Of a stretch of 64,000 bases of DNA, positions 20,438-28,959 are shown in pieces (position 1 is the first letter of the stretch; the number at the start of each line of letters is the position of its first letter). A program made the translations under genes and the position numbers. The DNA is from Pseudomonas sp. PA15(2017) (GTDB lineage: Bacteria; Pseudomonadota; Gammaproteobacteria; Pseudomonadales; Pseudomonadaceae), in the NCBI RefSeq assembly GCF_001945395.1, contig NZ_MSXV01000007.1:148501-212500 (forward strand), read 5' to 3'. The notes below the pieces were generated by a model that worked only from the letters and a program-made list of their open reading frames with translations, was not told the DNA's origin and did not search any database.

Positions 20438-21802
20438 ATGAGTTCAAGGCCTGCTAGCCAGCTGTTCGATGCCTACTTCACGGGCGCGCCGATGCGCCAG
20501 GTGTTCAGCGACCAGGGTCGTGTGCAGGGCATGCTCGACTTCGAGGCGGCGCTGGCTCGGGCCGAAGCGGCGGCTGGGGTGATCCCCCAGGCGGTGGTCG
20601 CCGATATCGAGGCGGCTTGCCTCGCCGAACTCTACGATTTCGACGCGCTGGCCATCGCCATCGGCAGCGCCGGCAACTCGGCGATTCCGCTGGTCAAGGC
20701 GTTGGGCAAACGCATCGCGGCGAGCAACCCTGAGGCCGAACGCCACGTGCATCTGGGCGCCACCAGTCAGGACGCCATGGACAGCGGCCTGGTGCTGCAG
20801 CTGCGTGCGGCCATCGCGCTGCTGGAGAAGGATCTGGACGCGCTGAGCCGGCAGCTGGCCACGCAGGCCCAGCGTCATGCGACAACGCCCATGGCCGGGC
20901 GCACCTGGCTGCAGCACGCCACGCCGGTGACCCTGGGTATGAAGATCGCCGGCTGGCTGGGCGCCATCGATCGCCATCGCCAGCGCCTCGACGAAATCAA
21001 ACCGCGCCTGCTGTGCCTGCAGTTCGGCGGCGCTTCGGGCAGTCTGGCCGCATTGGGCGACAAGGCCTGGGCGGTGACCGGTGCGCTGGCTGCGGAGCTG
21101 GACCTGCAACTGCCCGAGCAGCCCTGGCACACCCAGCGTGATCGCCTGGTCGAGTTCGCCAGCCTGCTCGGCCTGATCGCCGGCAGCCTGGGCAAGCTGG
21201 GCCGCGACCTCAGCCTGCTGATGCAGACCGAAGCCGGCGAGCTGTTCGAGCCCTCGGCGCCGGGCAAGGGCGGCTCCTCGACCATGCCGCACAAGCGCAA
21301 CCCGGTGGGCGCAGCGGTGTTGATCGGTGCTGCCACCCGTGCGCCTGGGCTGGTTGCCACCATGTTCGCGGCCATGCCCCAGGAGCACGAGCGCAGCCTG
21401 GGGCTGTGGCATGCCGAGTGGGAAACGCTGCCGGAGCTTTGCTGCCTGGTCTCTGGCGCCCTGCAACAGGCGCTGATCCTGGTGCCGGGCCTGGAAGTGG
21501 ACGCCGAGCGCATGGCTGCCAACCTGGAACTGACCCGCGGCCTGGTGCTGGCCGAAGCGGTAAGCATCGCCCTGGCGCAACGCATCGGTCGCGATGCTGC
21601 CCACCATCTGGTCGAGCAATGCTGCAGGCAGGCAGTGAAGGAGGGCGCGCACCTGCGCGACGTGCTCGGCGCCAATGCCGAGGTCAGCGCGCAACTGTCC
21701 GCCGAAGTACTGGACCGCCTGCTCGACCCCGCCCATTACCTCGGCCAGGCGCAGCGCTGGGTCGACCGCGCCGTGGCCCTGCATCGCAGCGCGAATCACT
21801 GA
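20438..21802 (+). CDS. pcaB: 3-carboxy-cis,cis-muconate cycloisomerase
   Basis: A 454-residue member of the fumarase/aspartase superfamily that lactonises 3-carboxymuconate from protocatechuate ring cleavage. The superfamily signature GGSSTMPHKRNPVGA is present, as is HLGATSQDAMDSG. ACGGAG lies before the ATG. Placed between the transporter and pcaD as expected for the operon. Confidence 0.94.
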   Translation: MSSRPASQLFDAYFTGAPMRQVFSDQGRVQGMLDFEAALARAEAAAGVIPQAVVADIEAACLAELYDFDALAIAIGSAGNSAIPLVKALGKRIAASNPEAERHVHLGATSQDAMDSGLVLQLRAAIALLEKDLDALSRQLATQAQRHATTPMAGRTWLQHATPVTLGMKIAGWLGAIDRHRQRLDEIKPRLLCLQFGGASGSLAALGDKAWAVTGALAAELDLQLPEQPWHTQRDRLVEFASLLGLIAGSLGKLGRDLSLLMQTEAGELFEPSAPGKGGSSTMPHKRNPVGAAVLIGAATRAPGLVATMFAAMPQEHERSLGLWHAEWETLPELCCLVSGALQQALILVPGLEVDAERMAANLELTRGLVLAEAVSIALAQRIGRDAAHHLVEQCCRQAVKEGAHLRDVLGANAEVSAQLSAEVLDRLLDPAHYLGQAQRWVDRAVALHRSANH

Positions 21803-21827
21803 ACCGTTTTCCCGTTAGGAGATTGTC

Positions 21828-22619
21828 ATGCCTGTCGTTTCCCTCGCTGATGGCGACCTGAATTACCTGCTCGAAGGCCCGGCCGACGCGCCGGTGCTGG
21901 TGCTGTCCAATTCCCTGGGCACCAACCTGCACATGTGGGATGCGCAGATCCCTGCGTTCACCGAGCACTTGCGGGTGCTGCGTTATGACACCCGTGGCCA
22001 TGGCCAGTCGCTGGTCACGCCGGGTTTCTACAGCATCGAGCAGAACGGCCGCGACGTGCTGGCACTGCTCGATGCCCTGAACATCGACAAGGTGCACTTC
22101 TGCGGCCTGTCCATGGGCGGGCTGATCGGCCAGTGGCTGGCGATCAACGCCGCCTCGCGTCTGGATCGCCTGGTGCTGTGCAACACCGGCGCCAAGATCG
22201 GCACCGACGAGGTGTGGAACACCCGCATCGACACCGTGCTCAAGGGCGGCGAGAAGGCCATGCGCGACCTGCGTGATGCCTCCATCGAGCGCTGGTTCAC
22301 CGCGCCGTTCGCCAAGGCCCAGCCGGAGAAGGTCGAGCCGATCGTCACCATGCTGGCGCAGACCTCGCCCCAGGGCTACGCCGGCAACTGTGCAGCGGTG
22401 CGCGACGCCGACTACCGCGAGCAGATCGCCACGATCGACGTGCCGACCCTGATCGTGTGCGGCACCGGTGATGCGGTGACCACCCCCGAACACGGTCGCT
22501 TCATGCAAGCGCGTATTCCGGGCGCCGAGCTGGTCGAGTTCGATGCTGCGCATCTGTCCAACGTGCAGGCTGGTGAGCTATTCACCAGGCGCGTGCTGAG
22601 CTTTCTGCAAACCAATTGA
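21828..22619 (+). CDS. pcaD: 3-oxoadipate enol-lactonase
   Basis: A 263-residue alpha/beta hydrolase that opens beta-ketoadipate enol-lactone. Nucleophile Ser lies in CGLSMGGL, the acid probably in CGTGDAVT, and His in AAHLSNVQ. TAGGAG precedes the ATG. Follows pcaB by 25 bases. Confidence 0.95.
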   Translation: MPVVSLADGDLNYLLEGPADAPVLVLSNSLGTNLHMWDAQIPAFTEHLRVLRYDTRGHGQSLVTPGFYSIEQNGRDVLALLDALNIDKVHFCGLSMGGLIGQWLAINAASRLDRLVLCNTGAKIGTDEVWNTRIDTVLKGGEKAMRDLRDASIERWFTAPFAKAQPEKVEPIVTMLAQTSPQGYAGNCAAVRDADYREQIATIDVPTLIVCGTGDAVTTPEHGRFMQARIPGAELVEFDAAHLSNVQAGELFTRRVLSFLQTN

Positions 22620-22627
22620 GCTGCAGT

Positions 22628-22653
22628 GCGTGGGCGTCGTCGCACGCCCACGC
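22628..22653 (+). other. Perfect hairpin between pcaD and pcaC
   Basis: Ten-base arms GCGTGGGCGT and ACGCCCACGC with a 6-base loop and no T-tract. Inside the operon it may tune relative expression or RNA stability. Confidence 0.6.
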
Positions 22654-22676
22654 TATCAAGAGAAATGGAGCTAACC

Positions 22677-23075
22677 ATGGACGAGAAACAACGCTACGAG
22701 GCCGGCATGCAGGTGCGCCGGGCGGTGCTGGGCGATGCCCACGTCGACCGCAGCCTGGAAAAACTGACGCCGTTCAACCAAGAATTCCAGGAGATGATCA
22801 CCCGCCACGCCTGGGGCGACATCTGGACGCGCCCGGGGCTGCCGCGCCACACCCGCAGCCTGATCACCATCGCCATGCTGATCGGCATGAACCGTGAGGG
22901 TGAGTTGAGGCTGCACCTCAAGGCCGCCAAGAACAACGGCGTGACCCGCGAGGAGATCAAGGAAGTGATCATGCAGAGCGCGATCTACTGCGGCATTCCG
23001 GCTGCCAACGCCACCTTCCACCTGGCCGAGGAGCTGTGGGACGAAGTCGGCGTCGAGTCGCTGAACAAGGCCTGA
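22677..23075 (+). CDS. pcaC: 4-carboxymuconolactone decarboxylase
   Basis: A 132-residue CMD/AhpD-fold enzyme that decarboxylates 4-carboxymuconolactone to the enol-lactone used by PcaD. TRPGLPRHTRSLITIAML and SAIYCGIPAANATFH are characteristic. ATG 22677 has ATGGAG 7 bases upstream and matches the family N-terminus (MDEKQRYEAGMQVRRAVLG); the extension to 22626 runs through a hairpin and was rejected. Last gene of the pca operon, followed by a terminator. Confidence 0.94.
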   Translation: MDEKQRYEAGMQVRRAVLGDAHVDRSLEKLTPFNQEFQEMITRHAWGDIWTRPGLPRHTRSLITIAMLIGMNREGELRLHLKAAKNNGVTREEIKEVIMQSAIYCGIPAANATFHLAEELWDEVGVESLNKA

Positions 23076-23093
23076 CGTCGTAGCGATCTGCAG

Positions 23094-23118
23094 AGCCCCG
23101 CCCAAGCGGGGCTTTTTG
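23094..23118 (+). terminator. Terminator of the pca operon
   Basis: Arms AGCCCCGC (23094-23101) and GCGGGGCT (23106-23113) with a CCAA loop and five T. Confidence 0.92.
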
Positions 23119-23129
23119 TTGTCCGGCGA

Positions 23130-24851
23130 TTACTCGTACTCACTGACGCCCCCCGCATGCCGGGCCGCGACGTAGCCGAAGGTCAGTGCCGGGCCCAGGT
23201 TGATGCCGCCTGAGGGATAGTGACCGCCGAACACGCTGGCCATGTCGCTGCCGGCAGCGTAGAGGCCGGGGATTGGCTGGCCATCGGCATCCAGCACCCG
23301 GGCGCTGCCGTCGGTCTTGAGCCCGGCGAAGGTGCCGAAGCAGCCGGGCTGCACCTTCACCGCGTAGAACGGGCCATGCTCGATAGGCGCCACGCAGGGG
23401 TTGGCGCCAGGGTGCAGCGGGTCGCCTTGTTTGCGGTTGAAGGCGGTGCTGCCGCGGCCGAACTGCGGGTCTTCGCCATTGCGGGCATGTCGATTGAAGG
23501 CAGCCACCGTGGTCGCCAGGCCCACCGGGTCGATGCCACAGTCGAGCGCCAACTGCTCGATGGTCGCCGCACGTTGCAGGTAGCCGCTGCGCAGCATGGG
23601 CCACAGCGGTACGGGTGCCGGGCGGGCGAAGCCCAGGCCATAAAGGCGCTGGAAGCGGTGATCGCAGATCAGCCAGGAACACACCGGCTGGTCCTCGGGC
23701 ACCTGTTCGATCATCGCCGCCACGTAGTCGTAATAGCCGTTAGCTTCGTTGACGAAGCGCTCGCCGCTGGCCAGCACGCCGATGATGCCGGGCTTGCCGC
23801 GCTCGATGATGTGCGGGAAGTGGCCGATGCTGCCGTCGCGGTGCGGCACCCGGGACACCGGTGCCCAGGCGACCGGCGATTGCAGCCGGGTATCGACCTG
23901 GGCACCCAGCGCTTCGCCCAGGCGCAGGCCATCGCCCGAGCATGACATTGGTGGCAGGGCCAGATTGTCGACGCCGCTGGCATCGCGGGGAAACAGCTGC
24001 TGACGGCGCAGCGGATCGTTGGCAAAACCGCCGGCCGCCAGCACCACGGCACGGGCACCGATGAAGTGCTCGCCGTCCGCACGGCGCAGGGTGGCGCCGC
24101 TGATTCGGCCATCCTCCTGATGCAGGCTGATCACCGCTGCCGACTCGATCATCGTCACGCCCAGGTCGGCGGCCGAGCGGGCCAGGCGGGCGACCAGCGC
24201 GACGCCGTTGACCAGGTGCATGGCGCGGCCATAGCGGGCCAGGTGATAGAGGTGGGTGGCGAAACGACGGGCCACGTGCCACAGCGCTCTCGGTGAGCGG
24301 GTCATGCTCAGAAAGGCGGCCAGGTCGGCGCCGGCCATGATCGGCATGCCCATGAACGAGGTTTCGCGCAGCGTCCTGCGCAGGCGCGGCAGCAGGTCGA
24401 GCACTTCACGACCGTCATAGGGCGCGGCGATCACCTGATGGCCACCGGTGGCGGCGCCGGGCGTGTCGCCATGCATGTCGGGAATGCCGTTACCATCGAC
24501 GAATTGCAGGGCGGTGTGCCGCTCGAAGAACGCCACCATCTGCGGGCAGGCGTCGAGAAAGGCCCTGGCTCGCGCTTCGTCGAAATGCTCGCCCAGCTCG
24601 TGGCGCAGGTAGGTGAACGGCTGCTCGATGTCTTCCTGGATGCCGGCCCGCTGCGCCAGCGGGTTGCGCGGAACCCAGGCCCAGCCACCGGACCAGGCGG
24701 TGGCGCCGCCGAACACGGCGTCCTTTTCCACCAGCACCACGCGCTGGCCATGCCACGCTGCAGTCACCGCGGCGGCCAGCCCGGCGGCGCCCGAGCCGAC
24801 CACCAGCAGGTCGCAGTGTTGAGGAAGTGGAGTTGTGGCGGCGGCGGGCAT
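23130..24851 (-). CDS. FAD-dependent dehydrogenase of the 3-ketosteroid dehydrogenase / fumarate reductase family
   Basis: A 573-residue flavoprotein. The N-terminal FAD site VVGSGAAGLAAAVTAAWHG, the GGATAWSGGWAWVP motif and the C-terminal GLYAAGSDMASVFGGHYPSGGINLGPA match KstD-like proteins. GHYPSGGINLG holds the Tyr and Gly equivalent to active-site residues of ketosteroid Delta1-dehydrogenase. AGGAG lies 6 bases before this ATG; the extension to 25052 crosses the promoter region. Convergent with the pca operon and divergent from the ABC exporter. Substrate is unknown; steroid use is not implied by the neighbours. Confidence 0.8.
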   Translation of the reverse strand: MPAAATTPLPQHCDLLVVGSGAAGLAAAVTAAWHGQRVVLVEKDAVFGGATAWSGGWAWVPRNPLAQRAGIQEDIEQPFTYLRHELGEHFDEARARAFLDACPQMVAFFERHTALQFVDGNGIPDMHGDTPGAATGGHQVIAAPYDGREVLDLLPRLRRTLRETSFMGMPIMAGADLAAFLSMTRSPRALWHVARRFATHLYHLARYGRAMHLVNGVALVARLARSAADLGVTMIESAAVISLHQEDGRISGATLRRADGEHFIGARAVVLAAGGFANDPLRRQQLFPRDASGVDNLALPPMSCSGDGLRLGEALGAQVDTRLQSPVAWAPVSRVPHRDGSIGHFPHIIERGKPGIIGVLASGERFVNEANGYYDYVAAMIEQVPEDQPVCSWLICDHRFQRLYGLGFARPAPVPLWPMLRSGYLQRAATIEQLALDCGIDPVGLATTVAAFNRHARNGEDPQFGRGSTAFNRKQGDPLHPGANPCVAPIEHGPFYAVKVQPGCFGTFAGLKTDGSARVLDADGQPIPGLYAAGSDMASVFGGHYPSGGINLGPALTFGYVAARHAGGVSEYE

Positions 24852-24879
24852 AGGCGCTCCTGGCGGCTTATGATTTTTT

Positions 24880-24907
24880 TGGAATCGGGTTCCATATATT
24901 AAATGGA
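24880..24907. promoter_or_regulatory. Overlapping inverted repeats between divergent flavin dehydrogenase and ABC exporter genes
   Basis: TGGAATCGGGTTCCA (24880-24894) overlaps TCCATATATTAAATGGA (24891-24907). The AT-rich centre could be a -10 region, so these may be operator sites. No regulator can be named. Confidence 0.4.
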
Positions 24908-25008
24908 GCGCTGATCGCCGCCAAGCGCAGGGCCCCCGCTTGATGTTTGCGCTGATAGACCCCATTTGATGGGCTGTAACCCTCTTGCTATCAGCCTTCG
25001 AGCCCGCC

Positions 25009-26775
25009 ATGAAATCGCTTTTGTCCGGTCGCCAGCGCGGTGCCCTGCGCACATCCTGGGCGTTTATCGCCCCTTATCGCGGGCGCGTGGTCGGTGCGCT
25101 GCTGGCGCTGCTGTTCACTGCCGCCATTACCTTGTCCATGGGGCAGGGCATCAAGCTGCTGGTCGATCAGGGCCTGGCCACTCAGTCGCCGGAAGCGCTG
25201 CGCCATTCGATACTGCTGTTCTTCGTGCTCGTGCTGGCCCTGGCGGTGGGTACCTACACGCGCTTCTACCTGGTTTCCTGGCTGGGCGAGCGGGTGGTGG
25301 CAGACATCCGCAAGCGCGTGTTCGATCACCTGGTCGGCCTGCACCCCGGCTTTTACGCCCACAACCGCGCCTCGGAGATCCAGTCGCGGCTGACCGCCGA
25401 TACCACCTTGCTGCAGTCGGTGATCGGCTCGTCGCTGTCGATGGCGCTGCGCAACCTGATCATGCTGGTCGGCGGCATGATCCTGCTGGTGGTCACCAAT
25501 CCCAAGCTCAGCGCCATCGTGTTCGCCGCACTGCCGCTGGTGGTCGCGCCGATCCTGCTGTTCGGCCGCCGTGTGCGTGAGTTGTCGCGGCAGAGCCAGG
25601 ATCGCATCGCCGATGTCGGCAGCTACGTCAGCGAAGTGCTCGGGCAGATCAAGACGGTGCAGGCCTACAACCATCAGGCCGAAGACCGCCGGCGCTTCGG
25701 CCTGTCCGCCGAGGCGGCGTTCGACACTGCCCGCAAGCGCGTCGCCCAGCGCGCCTGGCTGATCACCGTGGTGATCGTGCTGGTGCTCGGCGCCGTGGGC
25801 GTGATGCTCTGGGTCGGTGGCATGGACGTGATCGCCGGGCGAATCAGTGGCGGCGAGCTGGCGGCATTCGTGTTCTACAGCCTGATCGTCGGCTCGTCGT
25901 TCGGCACCCTCAGCGAGGTGATCGGCGAGTTGCAACGCGCCGCTGGCGCCGCCGAGCGCATCAGCGAACTGCTCAGTGCGCGCAACGAGATCCATGCGCC
26001 GCTCGACGGTGCACTGATTCCGGCCCGGCCAGCGGAGGGCCGTATCGAGGTGCAAGGCCTGTCCTTCGCCTACCCGACGCGCCCCGACAGCCTGGCGCTG
26101 CAAGACATCACACTGGCGGTGGAGCCAGGCGAAACCCTGGCCATCGTCGGCCCGTCCGGAGCGGGCAAGTCGACGCTGTTCGACCTGCTGCTGCGCTTCT
26201 ACGACCCGCTGCAGGGGCGCGTTCTGATCGACGGCCTACCTATCGAGCGCCTCGACCCGCACACGCTGCGCGAGAACTTCGCGCTGGTCTCCCAGCACCC
26301 GGCGCTGTTCTTCGGCAGCGTGGCCGACAACATCCGCTACGGTCACCCGGACGCCAGCGATGCGGACGTGGAAGCCGCCGCCCGCGCGGCCCATGCCCAC
26401 GAATTCATCGAGCGTTTGCCCCAGGGTTATCAGACCCATCTGGGCGATGCCGGCCTGGGGCTTTCCGGCGGCCAGCGGCAGCGCCTGGCGATTGCCCGCG
26501 CCTTGCTGGTGGATGCACCGATCCTGCTGCTCGACGAAGCCACCAGTGCGCTGGACGCCGAGAGCGAGCACCTGATCCAGCAGGCGCTGCCCGAGCTGAT
26601 GCGCGGCCGCACCACTCTGGTGATCGCCCATCGCCTGGCCACGGTAAAGAGCGCCGACCGCATCGCGGTCTTCGATCAGGGGCGGTTGGTGGCACTGGGT
26701 AAACACGCCGAACTGGTCGCCAGCAACCCGCTCTATGCGCGTTTGGCCGAGTTGCAGTTCGTGGAAAAGACGTAG
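25009..26775 (+). CDS. ABC exporter with fused membrane and ATPase domains (MsbA/LmrA type)
   Basis: A 588-residue half-transporter with about six membrane segments in residues 15-300. The ATPase domain has Walker A GPSGAGKST, signature LSGGQRQRLAIARAL, Walker B/D-loop ILLLDEATSALD and the IAHRLAT switch His. It is expected to act as a homodimer exporting lipid or hydrophobic compounds from the inner membrane. Start ATG 25009 is chosen over TTG 24985; ribosome binding is weak for both. It is not the essential msbA by context, since no lpxK is adjacent. Confidence 0.88.
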   Translation: MKSLLSGRQRGALRTSWAFIAPYRGRVVGALLALLFTAAITLSMGQGIKLLVDQGLATQSPEALRHSILLFFVLVLALAVGTYTRFYLVSWLGERVVADIRKRVFDHLVGLHPGFYAHNRASEIQSRLTADTTLLQSVIGSSLSMALRNLIMLVGGMILLVVTNPKLSAIVFAALPLVVAPILLFGRRVRELSRQSQDRIADVGSYVSEVLGQIKTVQAYNHQAEDRRRFGLSAEAAFDTARKRVAQRAWLITVVIVLVLGAVGVMLWVGGMDVIAGRISGGELAAFVFYSLIVGSSFGTLSEVIGELQRAAGAAERISELLSARNEIHAPLDGALIPARPAEGRIEVQGLSFAYPTRPDSLALQDITLAVEPGETLAIVGPSGAGKSTLFDLLLRFYDPLQGRVLIDGLPIERLDPHTLRENFALVSQHPALFFGSVADNIRYGHPDASDADVEAAARAAHAHEFIERLPQGYQTHLGDAGLGLSGGQRQRLAIARALLVDAPILLLDEATSALDAESEHLIQQALPELMRGRTTLVIAHRLATVKSADRIAVFDQGRLVALGKHAELVASNPLYARLAELQFVEKT

Positions 26776-26787
26776 GGGCAGGCCTTC

Positions 26788-26836
26788 TGTGGGAACGGGC
26801 CATGCCCGTGAATCGCGCGCATGGCGCGCTCCCACA
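26788..26836 (+). repeat. REP-like palindromic repeat, copy B
   Basis: TGTGGGAACGGGCCATGCCC to GCGCGCATGGCGCGCTCCCACA. The ends pair (TGTGGGA / TCCCACA). It lacks the GGGGACGCCTAGTC block of copies A and C. It lies between convergent ABC exporter and folE and could help transcription termination or RNA 3'-end stability. Confidence 0.8.
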
Positions 26837-26916
26837 TGCCGGTCGGGCGGGAGCATCTGCCTAGCCCCGCTATTGCGAGGTGTGGGGCAAGACGCTCTCC
26901 GTGCGAGCAAGGCGCT

Positions 26917-27477
26917 TCAGCTAACCAGGCTCAGGAACTCGCTGCGGGTCGCCGCGTTCTCGCGGAATTCGCCGAGCATCACCGAGGTGACCATAGAGGA
27001 GTTCTGCTTCTCCACGCCGCGCATCATCATGCACATGTGCTTGGCCTCGATGACCACCGCCACGCCCAGGGCGCCGGTGACCTGCTGGAGGGCCTCGGCG
27101 ATCTGCCGGCTCAGGCTTTCCTGGATCTGCAGGCGGCGGGCGTACATGTCGACGATGCGCGCGACCTTGGACAGGCCCAGCACCTTGCCGCTGGGAATAT
27201 AGGCGACGTGGGCCTTGCCGATGAAGGGCAGCAGGTGGTGCTCGCACAGCGAATACAGCTCGATATCCTTGACCACTACCATTTCGCTGGCGTCGGAGCT
27301 GAACAGCGCGCCGTTGGTGACTTCTTCCAGGGTCTTCTGGTAGCCATTGCACAGGTACTGCATGGCCTTGGCGGCGCGCTTGGGCGTGTCGAGCAGGCCT
27401 TCACGGGAAGCGTCTTCGCCGAGCTGGCCGAGAATGGCGGTGTAATGCTGTTCGAGGGTGTTGCGGCTAGAGTCCAT
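26917..27477 (-). CDS. folE: GTP cyclohydrolase I
   Basis: A 186-residue enzyme that makes dihydroneopterin triphosphate from GTP for folate and pterins. Zn ligands are visible in LCEHHLLPF and in [14 protein letters not shown]. Normal length for FolE. Pseudomonads often carry more than one folE paralogue; which copy this is cannot be told here. Confidence 0.95.
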   Translation of the reverse strand: MDSSRNTLEQHYTAILGQLGEDASREGLLDTPKRAAKAMQYLCNGYQKTLEEVTNGALFSSDASEMVVVKDIELYSLCEHHLLPFIGKAHVAYIPSGKVLGLSKVARIVDMYARRLQIQESLSRQIAEALQQVTGALGVAVVIEAKHMCMMMRGVEKQNSSMVTSVMLGEFRENAATRSEFLSLVS

Positions 27478-27645
27478 GCGGCTTCCAGTGGTTTGCGGAT
27501 ATCGATTGGCGGCTGCCTGGCGCCAACGCCAGCGCGTTTACCGCGGCATCAAGCTCGGCCTAGTGGGCGAGGCGGGCAGCAATTGTAATCCGCTCGCAGC
27601 GATTTACCGAGCCTTTATGCCACTCGGTGCATCGCTGCGTCTGTC
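27478..27645. other. folE upstream region
   Basis: 168 bases with no gene. Together with the adjacent MITE-like element it makes a 349-base gap before gap. It should contain the folE promoter on the minus strand; I see no convincing operator. Confidence 0.4.
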
Positions 27646-27817
27646 AGAACCTGTTCAAAGTCTCGCGAGCTAGAGCAATGCAAGGCGAAAACAGGCGAGG
27701 ACCGGTCGGAGTCGCGCTCGACTTTACGAGCTGTAAATGAGCAGTCCGACTGGGCTGGCAATCCAGCCTGTTTTTAACGCCGCAGTGCCGACGCGCAGCA
27801 GGCTTTGAACAGGTTCT
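27646..27817. mobile_element. 172-bp MITE-like element with perfect terminal inverted repeats
   Basis: The ends AGAACCTGTTCAAAG (27646-27660) and CTTTGAACAGGTTCT (27803-27817) are perfect 15-bp inverted repeats; pairing continues with few mismatches. There is no coding capacity. A diverged reverse-orientation copy is at 1676-1829, and a fragment of the end (AGAACCTGTTCA) is at about 55076. No clear target-site duplication is visible. Confidence 0.7.
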
Positions 27818-27826
27818 CAGCGCAGG

Positions 27827-28828
27827 TTATTTGGCGGCGTTAGCTGCCAGGCAGGTGTCGAGCATGCGGTTGGAGAAACCCCACTCGTTGTCGTACCAGG
27901 CCAGTACCTTCACCAGCCGGCCGTTCACCTTGGTGTGGTTGGCATCGAAGATCGAAGACAGCGGATTGTGGTTGAAATCGCACGACACCAGCGGCAGCGC
28001 GTTGTAGCCCAGCACCGGGGATTTTTGCGCCGCCGCCTTGAGCAGGGCGTTGATTTCCTCGACGCTGGTGTCGCGCTGCACCTGAATGGTCAGGTCGACC
28101 AGCGACACGTTGATCACCGGCACGCGCACCGCCATGCCGGTCAGGCGCCCGGCCAGCTCCGGCAGCACCAGGCCGACCGCTTCGGCAGCGCCGGTCTTGG
28201 TGGGAATCATCGACTGAGTGGCCGAGCGCGCGCGGAACAGGTCGCTGTGGTACACGTCGGAGAGATTCTGGTCGTTGGTGTAGGCGTGGATGGTGGTCAT
28301 CAGCCCACTTTCGATGCCCAGCTCGCGCTGCAGCACCTGTGCCACCGGCGCCAGGCAGTTGGTGGTGCACGACGCATTGGAGATGATCTGCTGGTCGGCG
28401 CGCAGGCTGCCTTCGTTGACGCCGTAGACGACGGTCGCATCCGCGCCTTTGGCCGGCGCGGAGATGATCACCTTGCGGGCGCCGGCGGCCAGGTGGGCAG
28501 CGGCCTTGTCGCGATCGGTGAACAGGCCGGTGCATTCGAACACCACGTCGACGTCCAGATCCTTCCAGGGCAGTTCGGCAGGGTTACGGAGCGTGCTGAC
28601 GGCGATGCGGTCCCCGTTGATAAGCAGATCTTGCCCGTCGACCTCGACGGATGCGTCGAAAATGCCGTGTACGCTGTCGTATTTGAGCAGATGAGCGTTG
28701 ATGGCGCTGTCGCCCAGGTCATTGATGGCGACGACTTGCAGCTTCTCGCGATAGTTCTGGGTATAGAGTGCTCGGAGCACGTTACGGCCGATGCGACCGA
28801 AACCATTGATGGCAATTCGCAATGTCAT
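27827..28828 (-). CDS. gap: Glyceraldehyde-3-phosphate dehydrogenase, type I
   Basis: A 333-residue NAD-dependent enzyme that oxidises glyceraldehyde-3-phosphate from the Entner-Doudoroff pathway. NAD-binding [14 protein letters not shown] and catalytic Cys in [12 protein letters not shown] are intact. Divergent from edd; the shared promoter region carries a perfect HexR palindrome only about 20 bases upstream of its start, so repression by HexR is expected. Confidence 0.96.
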   Translation of the reverse strand: MTLRIAINGFGRIGRNVLRALYTQNYREKLQVVAINDLGDSAINAHLLKYDSVHGIFDASVEVDGQDLLINGDRIAVSTLRNPAELPWKDLDVDVVFECTGLFTDRDKAAAHLAAGARKVIISAPAKGADATVVYGVNEGSLRADQQIISNASCTTNCLAPVAQVLQRELGIESGLMTTIHAYTNDQNLSDVYHSDLFRARSATQSMIPTKTGAAEAVGLVLPELAGRLTGMAVRVPVINVSLVDLTIQVQRDTSVEEINALLKAAAQKSPVLGYNALPLVSCDFNHNPLSSIFDANHTKVNGRLVKVLAWYDNEWGFSNRMLDTCLAANAAK

Positions 28829-28847
28829 GAGCGTCGATCCTTATATG

Positions 28848-28862
28848 TTGTTTTAAAAACAA
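28848..28862. promoter_or_regulatory. HexR operator between gap and edd
   Basis: TTGTTTTAAAAACAA is a perfect match to the HexR consensus TTGT-N7-ACAA. A weaker half-match, TTGATAAAAATACAA, lies at 28910-28924, nearer edd. HexR itself is encoded at 41348-42217. Confidence 0.85.
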
Positions 28863-28959
28863 GATTATTCTCATGAAAGTAGAAATCAAGCGTTTTATCT
28901 GTCAAGATTTTGATAAAAATACAATTCTAAGTGCTACCCGCTAGCCTGGAGTCGACACC

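Noticed and set aside
23130..24851. Steroid degradation gene cluster
   Set aside because: Only one KstD-like flavoprotein is present; neighbours are aromatic degradation and an exporter, so a steroid pathway is not supported.
25009..26775. Essential lipid A flippase msbA
   Set aside because: Family fits, but the usual lpxK neighbour is absent, so only a general exporter call is justified.
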